Origin: Taenia hydatigena
Lineage: Eukaryota; Platyhelminthes; Cestoda; Cyclophyllidea; Taeniidae
Assembly (NCBI GenBank): GCA_036345935.2
Contig: JADWOT020000003.1
Span: 19,114,509 to 19,178,508, forward strand
Length of the DNA stretch: 64,000 nt
Direction: 5' to 3'
Notes under the pieces: generated by a model
Told to the model about the DNA's origin: nothing
The model's database searches: none
The model's input: the letters and a program-made list of their open reading frames with translations, nothing else
Program-made: the position numbers and the translations under genes
Shown: in pieces, positions 1 through 11,212 of the stretch
Numbering within the stretch: position 1 is the first letter of the stretch
Layout: each line of letters begins with the position of its first letter

Positions 1-280
1 GCCATAGTAAATGCAGTAAAGTCAACTATAAAGACGATTTAAGGGACACCTGTCTGATTTTCTCTTTGTAATCTGCAAAAAAGGAAGTGAGGGATTAGTA
101 GACCTGATACAATTAACGCAAATTAGATAAAGTGTGAGAAGCACTATTTAAAGGCGGAGATTCTAGAGCAGCAAAACTTAAAGTAAAAAGGCACATTAAA
201 AGTAAAGATGAAACTAGAAAATAGACAAGAAGAGCAAACATAGTTTTGGTAAATAAATCTGAAAAGGAGTCTGTGCCTAA
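1..280. other. Left flank, nothing recognised
   Basis: AT-rich sequence with no convincing gene, splice pattern or repeat. It ends where homology to the zinc-finger gene fragment begins at 281. Confidence 0.5.
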
Positions 281-660
281 GGAATGCCATCTCTGCGATT
301 CGAGGTGTGCTGCGCTTCACTGGCAAGAAGCGATACAGGCGAGTGGTGGAGGAAGGTGTGGATTTGCAGGACCTTGGTGCTGCTGGACCGAATGTGTAAG
401 TGTACACTGCATGGTGAGTGTGTTATGTGCCCAGACATTGTCTTCCTTGTGGACAGTGCTTAGGAAATGATCATTTGACAGGTGCTGGTATGAGTTGAAA
501 TTGGCTAGAAGATTATCCAATTGACACTGGGCCATTTAGAGGTGATGTAACAGCTGAAGTGGGAGAGAGAAGACGAGGTGAATGGTGTATGGTAGGAGAA
601 GCACATGTGTAGGACGTGGTGTAGCATGGTTGGTTGAAGGAGAGAGCGCCGACGGTAACT
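281..660 (+). repeat. Partial copy of the zinc-finger gene (exon 3 end plus following intron)
   Basis: This segment matches 19,211-19,590 of the right arm in the same orientation, and 4,305-4,684 of the left arm in inverse orientation. It holds about the last 115 bp of coding exon 3 and about 265 of the 269 bp of the next intron, so it is a genomic duplicate and not a retrocopy. It stops 4 bp short of the exon 4 acceptor. It carries several substitutions that neither arm has (for example near 424 and 636-657), while the two arms agree with each other here. It is therefore older than, or not homogenised with, the arms. It cannot encode a protein alone. Confidence 0.85.
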
Positions 661-749
661 TATGCAGGCCGAATATATATGCGTGCGTTGAATCGCACTA
701 GGCAAAGCTTCAATCGCGACAAAGCAGCATGCGCCCCCATTTGAGGTCA

Positions 750-800
750 AACGACTTTCAGTCGCCTGGATTCCAGAAATGAGGAAATGCTTCTAGAAGC
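750..800. repeat. Cluster of short palindromes at the outer end of the inverted repeat
   Basis: Three small hairpin-capable motifs lie in a row: CGACT-TTC-AGTCG, then CTGGA-T-TCCAG, then the perfect 12 bp palindrome GCTTCTAGAAGC at 789-800. The same motifs occur mirrored at 23,101-23,151. They sit exactly where high arm-to-arm identity begins. Confidence 0.7.
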
Positions 801-1291
801 CAACTCTCCCACATCTCAATACCTCCCTAACTACTCCACCTCCCCTCACCAGTCACCCCACTGCACACTACTCTCCACCACCCATTTCCGTCGGCAAATA
901 AAGACGCACAACACCTGACTCGCTTCCACCTTGCCTATGGCCTCGCAACGTCAGCCAACACCTCCACTCACGTTGCTGTGACGGAAACCACTCAAAGCTC
1001 CAACGAACCCCACTTACGTCGCTCTTGTGCACATTCACACGCCAACAGTAGCAACCTGCTTCAGTGCACACCCACGACACCACAGCACCACTTCGCCTAA
1101 CACTCTACCACCACAACAAACCCACCGCCCAATTCTCCTCCAAAACAAAAGCAACCCAATTGCCATCTCACTCATTTATGTTCACATATGTACACACATA
1201 TACACAAACACACACCCGGGGGTCAGTGGCAGAGGGGGAGGAGGGCGAAGAGGAGAAGGGGATTTGAACGTCAGGATAGCCAAAACAAGGC

Positions 1292-4200
1292 CTAGTGAGC
1301 ATCTATCACATGCTGCATTATTGCCTCCCTGTCGCAGCTCGAGAAGGAGCACATTGGACACATCATCGCATCGCTCGCCACCACATCACTACTCCCTCCC
1401 TCCACATCCACGCACTTCCAGTTGGAGAGACTACACGCCTCTCTCTCCCCACTCACACACCCACCTCCTCGCGCCGTTGCAAGAGCACTGCCACACTGAC
1501 CTCCTCCTCCGCACGATTCCACTGTCCCGCCGGCCATCCCCAACAACCTCGGCAACAAGGCACTGTGGCTTCTCTGGGCGACCGAAACACCACTCTCCAC
1601 TGATCCACGTGAATTCGTGCCACACGGCCTAATCTTCGTCCCCCTCAATTGCACAGTGCTTTGCGCAGAGCCCACCGACTCCAAGGCAACTCGACATGCA
1701 CCATCCACAACTGCGCTTGACAACTCTGCATTACTGCAAGTCGTTTCGTCCGACCTCAACAGACCTGCAACACCACTTCTCAGTGTCTTTGTTAGCTGCA
1801 CTGCAGCGTGTCGTGACATTTGGGCCGCCGAACCGACACCACAATTAGTCTGACCACCTGAGCATCCAGTGATAGTAGTCAATGCTGTCGACGCCTGTGC
1901 AGCTGATGATGCAACATTCCATACCACCCTCTGCTCAACTTTGGGCGCTAATTTTAACAAATGAGGTGCAATGCTGCGCCCACCAGCCTCAGGCGCACTC
2001 GTTCTGCCCACTACTGGCAACTGTCGCATTCTCAACAGCGTATTAGCAATGGACGAGTCCAATGTCTTGCGCGATATCAGCAAGTTATAGCCGCCTGACG
2101 ACTTCACCTGACGTGGCGATGCCGATGTCGATTTCGTCTTCGCCAACTCCACGCGCATTGGCGTGCAGAGTGCATTTGCACCTCCCTGTGCAACTGACTC
2201 ACTTGTGTCACATCGTGACGATGACGCCGGTTGGAGGGAGGAATGCGACGTCTCCATCGATAACTGCGGTGGCGGTGGGCCGACCACGCACAGCGTCTCC
2301 GCCTTCCCATCGGTGCACAAGTTTTTGCTTGACGGTTTCACTGTTACTCCGGGCAGACCAGTCGACAGTCCAACTGAAGCTGCACTCATAGCCACCACAG
2401 GCACCACGGCCGGCAGATTCAGAGGCAACGGAACCGCAGCAGCGAGAGGACGTGCGGACGACAAATTCGACCCATTCGTCACTCCTACTCCGACAACCTT
2501 CAAACAAGCGAGATGGTTCAGCAATTAACCACACAAATTATCAACAATCACATGCATTCATCCCAACTTTCCACATGTCCTGTCTAACTGCTCACAGTCG
2601 TACACAGTATCCACAACGGTATCTCAATCACAGACACCATCTAGCCATTTCATTTCATCTCTTAACTTGACCTCGTAGTGGTGGCCCGGTGGTGCTTCTG
2701 GGGGCACCACCAACTGAAGACCTACCACACAACTTCGCCAGTCTAAGTACCAATGCCGTCGAGGCACTTTCTTTCAAGCAACACCACCATTCCTCGCCTA
2801 TTTACCCACTTTGCTCCACTTTGACCATTCTCTTTCAGTCCACTCGCCTCGCCTTACTCCTGTGTTGAGCCTTCAAATGCACCCAATGGCACCGCATCTT
2901 CCTCTTCTTCTTCTTCTTCTTCTTTCTCAACGAAGGGCACATACGCGACCAACCAACAACACCCACACATCATCTGTACACATTCCTACAAAGTTGAAGT
3001 AGGTAGCACATACAGTGTTGTTACGAGCACTCGACAACCCATTCTGAGGCCTTGCAATCCACACACGTCTTTCGGCGCCATCAGAGGTCGTGGTGGTGGG
3101 GGTGATCGCTTTCACCGATCCTTCCTCTGATTCCGCACCCAATGCACCTCCCTCTCGCCTCGGTGCCGCCTTCACCTATTGAAAAACAAGAAGCATGACC
3201 TAATACATCCTCACCATTACCCACAATCGCTGCATTGCAGTGTGCACCTAATACCAAGCCACGTGGAGACAGGAGCACCTACCACACTGTGGTGCAAAAC
3301 AAAGGAGCACGGTCGTCGAGGTGCCTGCACCACTGACTGACAGGGGAGGGAGAAGGACGACGATGACGACGACGCGGAGGAGACGGCGGAGGAGGAGGAG
3401 GAGGAGGAGAGAACAGTCCCTGTATGCGGCTTCGGAAGGCACAAAGTGGACAACGCTGCAGAAGGCACAGCACCTCTCGCATCAACGCCACCAGTCGGTA
3501 TATCAGGCACTCGCACAGCAGACAAGGCAGAAGTCGCTTTCGCTCCTCCTAGTGGCAGCAGTGATGGCAGTGGTGCAGGTCGAACCACCTCCACATCTCC
3601 TGTCGGCCCGCATCGCAATCGTTTCGCACACGCCTCCTGCTCCCCCACATCTCCTGACCGCGACAAGTCTCGCCGCGACTGTCGACCTTCCTCCGCTCTA
3701 ATTTGGCACAACATTAACCAATCCCTTCTAGCAACAGAGCCTATTCACACTTCTATCAACGAGGTTTGGCCACCCACGTCTCCACACCTACCCATACACA
3801 CTGAACATTGACGCGGCCAAACACATCCTCACTAATCTATCACGTGATCCACACATCCACACAACACTCGGCTAAGGCCATCATCTTAGTTGTTCATGTG
3901 CAGCTTGATATCAATCCACTTACAAACAGCCTGCATCTTGCACCATTGCGTCGAGACTGCAGAATGCACTGCATACAGTGAGAAATGTGAAGACCTACTA
4001 CCACTAACAAGGAAAAAGCACCCACTAAGCACCACTCCGTTCACACTTCCTATGCTAGAAGCAACTTACTCATCACCATCCTCCGCAACCCGCTTGCCAA
4101 TGACGATGACCTTCCGTGTGGGTTGACAGCTTTCCTCCGACACTCTGCCACCACTCAAAGGCACAGTCGATCCTCCCTCCACCTCAACTGTCGGCGCATT

Positions 4201-6145
4201 GGCTGGCAGAGATTTCACTATCACCCGAGCCCCTTTCCGTGCAACACCAACCGCGCACTCCGATCCCGACGCCTCACCACACCTACCACAAAAGACGCAG
4301 CTGAAGTCACCGTCAGCACTCTCTCCTCCAACCAACCATGCTACACCACGTCCTACACATGTGCTTCTCCTACCATACACCATTCACCTCGTCTTCTCTC
4401 TCCCACTTCAGCTGTTACATCACCTCTAAATGGCCCAGTGTCAATTGGATAATCTTCTAGCCAATTTCAACTCATACCAACACCTGTCAAATGATCATTT
4501 CCTAAGCACTGTCCACAAGGAAGACAAAGTCTGGGCACATAACACACTCACCATGCAGTGTACACTTACACATTCGGTCCAGCAGCACCAAGGTCCTGCA
4601 AATCCACACCTTCCTCCACCACTCGCCTGTATCGCTTCTTGCCAGTGAAGCGCAGCACACCTCGAATCGCAGAGATGGCATTCCCGAGGCGTCCTCTCAG
4701 TCCCTCACATCTGTCTCCACACCTCCACCAAATGCTACGTGCCACCGCGGTGGTGAAGCACAGAGGTGATTGTGCATTGGGAAAGAGGAGGAGGGAGGCG
4801 AGAACATGCACCGACGCTGCGCGTGCTGGATCACCCTGCGTGCATTGCCTGATTTCATTCCACACCACCTCCACCGGTCGGCCACGCAGTTGCACTCTGC
4901 ACACTGGCAAGCGCGACGACTCCCTCTCCATCCACTCACCGCAGAATGCACACAACAACCACACACACGTCTCACTCGACTCGAATCGCCTCTTCCCATG
5001 GCTTCTGCAAACAACACTTACCTATCAGTGCAACACGCACTATGCACTCATCAACCCTCTCTCCCTCCCTACCTCCCTCCCTCCCTCACAACCATATTCA
5101 AAGCTCAACTTCCTTCCTTCCCTTCCTCACTCTCATCTAGCGCATCAAATCTCGCCGCCAACAGACAGACCTCCTTACCCTGAGTAATGCGCCTGTATGG
5201 CCTTGACGGTGCTGAAGTACAAACCACACTCCTCACACAAGTAGAAGTTCTTGCCATGCGACCCCAACGCCTTCGTGTTGGCAGGATTGAAGGGATAGTA
5301 GACTGACGGTGATCGCGAACAATGCCACGACTTCTCGGCCAGTTGACGCAGTCGACGCAGCCGATAGTGGCCCTCCGCCACGTGACGACACAGTGTGAGG
5401 AAGGAGTCCGGCTGGAACGAGCAGCCTGCTTTCACGCACGTACACGCATACACCCCACCCAAGTCCTTGGCACGCCATCGCAGTTTGGCTACAGCAACAC
5501 CCGTGGGTGGAAGAGTCTGGTGCAAGTGCTCGCGCTCCTCCTTGCGCGCCTCCTCTCCCATCTTCGGCGCCTTCACGCCACGCAGCCGCATCCTCTCTGG
5601 CATCTGTCTGCGGTACTGCTCCGCCACCAGACTTCGTCCTATCCATTCACAACACAATGCAAAGCACTCATGTGTACCAGCAAGCAACAATTCACTCACA
5701 AGCATAGCCTCACCGCACACCGTGCCACACCCCACCTACCGATGCTGCAGAGCAGTCGAACGGAGGGCCGCAAGAGATCGCGGCTCTCCTCCCTTCCAAC
5801 CTCCGCCTCGCCACGCTGCATTGGGATCGTTTCCGTCAGCTGCAGGTTGTACGTGTGCATGACGGGAAAGGCGACGTCGAATGCAGGAACGGCGTGCTCC
5901 ACGCCACTGTCATCGATGCGCCCCGACCCAACGGAGCACGGACTCGCCTGAGTCAGCAGCAGCTGCAGCACGTCTTGCTCCTTATTCATGCCCATATCCA
6001 TCGTAGGAGCAGAGGAGTCTGCACTCATGGCAAACAATCCACTGCTCAACTCCTCTCCACTACGAGGTGACACCACCTCACCCCCCTCTCCACGCAGCAC
6101 ACACTCACCGTTGGCGGAGAATTCGCCCTGCTTCGCCACAGCAGT

Positions 6146-6210
<65 letters not shown>

Positions 6211-6238
6211 CATTCTCTGCTGCCACTGCAGCACTCAT
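1292..6238 (-). CDS. C2H2 zinc-finger protein, left-arm copy (1,146 aa predicted)
   Basis: Eight coding exons read on the minus strand: 6238-5740, 5638-5179, 5004-4570, 4300-4070, 3956-3924 (33 nt), 3697-3283, 3175-3014 and 2497-1292. All junctions are GT-AG and the phases agree throughout (total 3,441 nt). The start ATG lies two bases inside a spliced exon whose acceptor is at 6,241-6,242. The protein has an alanine tract near its N-terminus, C2H2 fingers in exon 2 and across the exon 2/3 junction, a Cys-rich knuckle in exon 4, a serine run in exon 6, and a final C2H2 finger just before the stop. It differs from the right copy by nine extra alanines and a few substitutions, including Glu for Lys near 3,638. 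It is probably a nuclear DNA- or RNA-binding protein. The family was not recognised. Confidence 0.72.
2904..2923. repeat. (TTC)n microsatellite
   Basis: A triplet run in the intron before the last zinc-finger exon, two units shorter than its mirror at about 20,972-20,998. It is the first point where the arms fall out of register. Confidence 0.85.
6140..6209. repeat. Coding GCA/TGC triplet repeat (polyalanine), long allele
   Basis: An almost pure trinucleotide run in the first coding exon of the left zinc-finger copy, reading as alanine on the minus strand. It is 27 bp longer than the matching run in the right arm. The purity of the repeat suggests slippage-prone DNA. Confidence 0.92.
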
Positions 6239-6239
6239 T

Positions 6240-8599
6240 TCTGCAAGTGATGGCACTGTGATGCTACAATGTAGCAAACCAATGCAAAGATACCCCATCG
6301 ACAGGCCAACTATCTGTACTCACCACAACTACATGGGCACACTCCACCACACATCATCCTACCAACTCAACTCACCTACTAACTTATCCTCTTCTGCCTA
6401 CTTTCGCCAAAAACTTTCATTGTACTCCTTATTTGCCTACAAGCCTATCTCCCACGCCTTCTAACACGATAATGTGCATTTTGCTTTGTTTTGTTTTACT
6501 CATCCCCTTCGACACGCGGCAAACTCAAATGTGCGCGCGTCCTGCATACCCTACACCACGGCAATGCTCCGTGTGTGTGACATCTCCAACCCCAACTGCT
6601 TAAGTCACCCCTAACTCCATGTGCAAGTTCCGTCCGACAGTGATCTCAATTTTAGCAGAACAACTACCTGTATTGTTCAGTCCTCGCGTTTTACTGTACT
6701 CCCACGGCAGTCCAACTTGTCTTCACTACGTGTCAGGTGTTCCACTTGTCCTGTTGAAGGTAGTGAAAGTAAAAAGTGGTCACATAGGCACTGAAAGTCC
6801 AACAAATCACCACAGTTAAGAGAGTGGTGAAGGGCAACAAATTGGCATGCATATCACATCTGCGCAGAGTTATTTATTATCAACCAAGTACACAAGTACA
6901 ACACTGTGGCTTGCGAACTACGCTGCATAAATTTTATGATTCGCAAATTTACCGGGACAGGTTGTTTTTTCGCAATCGTCTTCTTCAACCGTAAGCGAGG
7001 ACACGGCGACCTTGACGTTGGTTGTAGCGCGCTTTCAAGGACCGGTTAAAACACTCGATTCACAGTCAAGTTATTTGATAAACAAGGGAGAGGAGATGAT
7101 GCGGAGTGAGATGTGGAGAGGAAAGTTGGGAAAAATGGGAAGAATGTAAGACTTTACCAGCTTTGTCTGACGTGTGAGTGGTCCTCCCTCAAATGTGCTC
7201 TTGTTTAAATGCATCCAAATACCGTCGACGTTGCAGCCATGTCATGTTGCGTTGCAGAGCTGACGAAAACCGTTTCAACTTCAAGCACAACCTCATCCAT
7301 GTCAACATTTAGTCCTACTTCCTCCTCACGATAAACTACAAGTTGCACAGACGATGAAATGCAAAGCTATCGGTTGCGTTGTTAAAGATGTAATGCCTAA
7401 GACGTAGGTTTATCATAGAATATAGATGTATTTTGTGAGTAAAGCATCAATATTGGAATAACTGTTATTTTGTCTTCATTAATTCTCCATTGAATAAATG
7501 AATGAAAAGTCACTTGTGAATGTGGCAGATGGAGGGTTCGGGCAGCAGTATTGAGGAACTCCTCTGCACTCCCCTCCATTCTTCTTCAATGCCTAACCAC
7601 TGCAGGGTGTAGTGCAATGTCATTGATTTTGTTTGAACGTGTCGCTATTCGAATGTACGCGCCACTCGTGCAGCCTGTGTGGCTCGTCATGTCGTGGAGC
7701 CTTTGTGTGGACGTGTCCTCGTGTGCGGTTGTGGGAGGTCAAGCACCATGTCTAGCCCCACTGAAGCATAGACAGTGTTATGATATAAACAGTTGCAAAA
7801 CTCTTTCACTCACTCATATCGGACTTTGAAATGTGGTATTAACGGAACATTGAATTGACTGCGTCAACGGGACAACAAAAGTTGAATTTTATGCTTCAAT
7901 TGAGTTGCGCACATTAGTTGACCTCTCCAAGCTTCACATAATGTCACACTTCACATGACCTCACGACGACTAACGGCAGCTTTACACAATAGCAGTTGCA
8001 GTTTTCGCATGTGATAATGGAGCGGTTGCATGTACGGAGAAGCGCACTAAGTGGATGTGCATTTGTCGGTATGTTTGTACGTATATTTGCAATCCCGATT
8101 TCGGGAACACTTATGTGTTGCACGGTTGGTGGGATTTTCGTTTTAATGAAGTGGACCCCATAAGCAGAACCGTTTGTTTGAATGAACAGATGATTGTGGA
8201 CTCGCTCTATTCATCAACACTGGTGTGCATGCGTGTTGAAGGTGAACGAACCCTGCTTTGGTACGGTCTCTTATCACTGTGGAATTGTCTAAATTCTGCA
8301 TAGGTGAAGTGTTGCTTTACTTGACTTGACGGGTTCGCAGGTGCGGATGACGGAGACACCTGCAACGAATTGGCGTCATTTGAAGTGAGGCATGTGTGTT
8401 AGTGAAGGGACGAGACGTTGGCAGGGATCGGAGGTGGCACGAGGTGTCAGAGCGAAGGAGAGGAGCGTAGGGTTCACACTGACTCATCCTCCTTTTGGTG
8501 TGGCGAAATGCACAATGAGATGCGTCATTGGTTTGCGGCCTAAAGATAAGTCATGGAGAAGGTGGGTGTTCGGAAGCAATTTTCTGGGGCGCAAGCACT
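6240..8599. other. 5' side of the left zinc-finger gene, no gene recognised
   Basis: Sequence upstream of the left start codon. It contains one diverged copy of a dispersed repeat (about 6,482-7,077). Several short open frames occur, but none shows a recognisable domain or a supported splice pattern. Any promoter or untranslated 5' exon should lie here, but I could not place it. Confidence 0.4.
6482..7077 (-). repeat. Dispersed ~600 bp repeat, copy in left arm
   Basis: The reverse complement resembles the spacer segment 11,790-12,385. Shared landmarks are a CAAC..TCAAGGT-like block, a TTTATGCA box, an ACAGGACAAG(T/C)GGAAC box and ATGAGTAAAACAA. Identity is clearly below that between the arms. 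No open frame or terminal repeat was recognised. Confidence 0.65.
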
Positions 8600-8803
8600 T
8601 CAATGAAGCATCAAGTGGGGAAGAAGATCTTTTAATTGCTGATGAGTGGCATATTCCATGAGTGCCAAGATCGTCTCTTCAAGCGGCAGTAGAATGGATG
8701 ATTCAGAGTACTCGAGGTCTTGGAAGACATCAAATTCGAGTGGCATAGGATCAAAGGTTCCCACCAAGTACCATCTACTACGGAATACTGCTCCCAAATT
8801 CAC
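8600..8803 (-). other. Unrecognised 67-codon open frame, left copy
   Basis: An acidic, leucine-rich frame with predicted helical character and residues such as TFDPMPLEFDVFQDLEY. It is identical to the plus-strand frame at 15,119-15,322. No good donor or acceptor anchors it in a gene model, and the only in-frame start at the 5' end is GTG. It may be part of an unknown exon or chance. Its identity between arms reflects recent duplication and is not evidence of selection. Confidence 0.25.
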
Positions 8804-8851
8804 AGCATTCAGGTGTCCTCACACATTGGACACTGCTCCACCTGTCAGTCC

Positions 8852-9254
8852 GAGTGGTGTGCGTCTATCCATACCACACGTGAGCATGCATGCATTCATC
8901 GTTGCATAGATTTAATCATCAAATCCACTAGGGGGTATTCATCCATGCATCCATTGTGGGTGCCAGAATGGCATGAGAATGCAGTCAGCACTGGTAGAAG
9001 TGGCAGGTAAATGCAGAAATGTGTGCAGTTTGGTGTTTAGTGGACGGGGAGGAGTTGTCGCAAGTGAAGGCATTTTGAGGAAGAAGACGGTGAGGATAGC
9101 GCTGTAACCTTGCATGGGATGCGTTTGTGAAGGGGCTTTGTGGAGGTGTGGGTTTGGCGGCGTGGCTGGTGCACTGAGGGGGCTGGCAGGAGGCACAGGA
9201 ACTTCCACACCACAAGTATTGTTGGCACTGTATACGTGGTGTGGTTTCGTAGAT
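8852..9254. other. Divergent patch between arms; left arm resembles the third copy
   Basis: Here the two arms differ at roughly twenty positions in 400 bp, far more than elsewhere. At most of them the left arm agrees with the dispersed copy at about 26,566-26,968. Examples are at 8,852, around 8,878, 8,923-8,930, 8,986-9,012, 9,042-9,060 and 9,239-9,253. A short stretch at about 8,960-8,985 is an exception, where left and right agree and the third copy differs. This looks like a gene-conversion tract. Confidence 0.7.
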
Positions 9255-11212
9255 AGTAGAAGTCACTTGCACGCATGCACAAGTCTGTGATGGTTGTTGT
9301 CACGAAAATAACTCTATTTAATCATAAATCACGTCCATTGATGGTTTTTGAGTTCACCTGCCTTCAAATTCGTTTTCACTGAGCAGCTGTGAGAGGGATT
9401 GCTGCCATCGCATTTCGTGTGGACCACAAGGGCACGGTATTACAGTGGGAACGATGAACGAAAAATCTGTTCCTGAGAGTTCTGTTTTGGTGCATGCTCT
9501 CTCAATTCACTCTCCGTTATGCACTTGTTGCTGAGCGTTGACTACTCGAGCATCTATTGAACGAGGAAGGCCTTTATCGCCTATTTGCTATTGCTGAGGC
9601 CGGCATTATTTATGACTTGTGGAGGGACAGCAGTGGTGTATGTTTGTGCGTGTCAGGCTAAGGTGAGGCAGCTCCCACCTTGGAGTCACGGAATTGAGCA
9701 GCAGCGTCGATGGGTTCGTGTCGACAGTGATGGGATTCGTTGTGCTGATAAGGTTGGTGAAGAGATGGGCGCAGTTCCTGCTGGAGGCATTAATATCCAC
9801 CAGGCGTAGGCTCAGATCCTCTCCTGCACACCTGTGCACATGAATACTTGTCAAATGGAGGGTTAAATAATTTAGTGGATAGCTCAATTTTTCTCATCTA
9901 TAATGCTTTCTCCATTTCATAGTTTGTTAGACCTCTGTTGGGGCAGATTGTTTTAGGTGACCAAACTGCAAGGTGACTTAGTTTGCTGGTTAATTAGGAT
10001 GTTGAAGCAATGCGGAATGGTGTGCTACCACCATGCGGCAAATGTCACGCTTCGTCGCGGTCATCACGTGCCACCAACACTTGCGTCATGCTGATCATTG
10101 TCTAGGTGCCTGAGAGGAAAATGTTCAAACCTCCTAGTTTGTAACCAACTCACCTGGCAGCAGGATCACCACCAGAGCCTGAGAGGAACCAATCACTTCA
10201 GTCTTAATTTAAACTGTCGATTGTTTCGTTCTAAGTTACCTCAATTGCTTGTGACCGAAATGTGCCGCCTTGACGCGAGGAAGAAGTGCAAGTTCCAGTG
10301 GGAGAATCGAGGCATTGTACGCTTGTATCGCTGGTAGTGAAGACACTAGTCGGTCCTCTTACAATTTCATTCACAAACATCGTCTTGGTCCATTAGCATT
10401 GCGTCTTGAGAGAATGGATTACTACAACGCGGAAATCGTGCATTGGAGGCGGAAGTGGATGCATCCACCTCAACATCTACAATTATATGTGGCCTCACAT
10501 TTGGTGGCGCTGTGAGACGGCTATGGGTGTCATTTGGTGTGCAGGGTGAGGAAAATGACACTTGAGTTGTGCACTCATCCGCATTGTGATGCTTTTTCGT
10601 CATAGTCCACTCGGAACGCTTTGTAGACCAAAAAACATCATTCCATATTCCAACGAGTTAGTGCATTTCCACTCAAAATACTCCATGCCAGGACAAGCGG
10701 GAAGTCAATTGTCGCCAAAATGGTGCACATTGATTGACACTGACAAGACCAAGTACCTTGCATTTACAAGGCATTGTGGTTGGTAAAACCTCATCCATCT
10801 GCCCACTTCGGTGAGGTCATGTGCTGTTGCCTCGGCACCGGAAAATCATGAGGTGAATGCGGTCTGCATGTGTGGACTACCAAATGTGTGGAAGTATCAC
10901 AGTAATTTAAAATGGAAGTAAAACACCAAAGGAGAATTCAGCATGACGCCCTCTCCTGCCTCAGCTTCTCCTCCGTCTTACCTCTCTCCCATTTCTCGGG
11001 TGCTATCGTCGAGCGAATTTAATCCTCCACAGGACAACAGATGCGCCATCCTGATGGTAGAGCTATGGAAGTGGAGGTTCACACTGCATACATGATTCTC
11101 AATGACTCCGGAAGAGGTGACGAGACGTGTGGATAGGTGTGTCGGCATCCCAGAAGGACTGGCGCACCCGATGTAGTCGTGTGAGTAGTCAGCGTGAATT
11201 CAGAGCGACGGG
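9255..11212. other. Inner left arm, no gene recognised
   Basis: Mirrors 12,709-14,667. It holds short open frames (for example 9,606-9,887 and 10,367-10,603 on the minus strand) that are conserved between arms only because the arms are nearly identical. No domain or convincing exon structure was seen. Part of it (about 10,570-11,212) also recurs at 27,665-28,304. Confidence 0.45.

Larger units (their letters stand above)
745..11212 (-). repeat. Left arm of a giant inverted repeat (~10.47 kb)
   Basis: Read in reverse complement, this arm matches 12,709-23,156 almost base for base. Paired coordinates sum to 23,901 at the outer end, 23,895 after a 6 bp (TTC)n difference near 2,910, 23,922 after a 27 bp triplet difference near 6,150-6,205, and 23,921 towards the spacer. 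Outside a patch at about 8,852-9,254, the parts I compared differ only by isolated substitutions. Weaker homology continues outwards to about 705. The arm carries the minus-strand zinc-finger gene plus about 5 kb of its 5' side. Confidence 0.93.

Noticed and set aside
6046..6234. Poly-leucine frame over the triplet repeat
   Set aside because: It is the shifted reading of the polyalanine tract, whose alanine frame alone connects to the zinc-finger exons.
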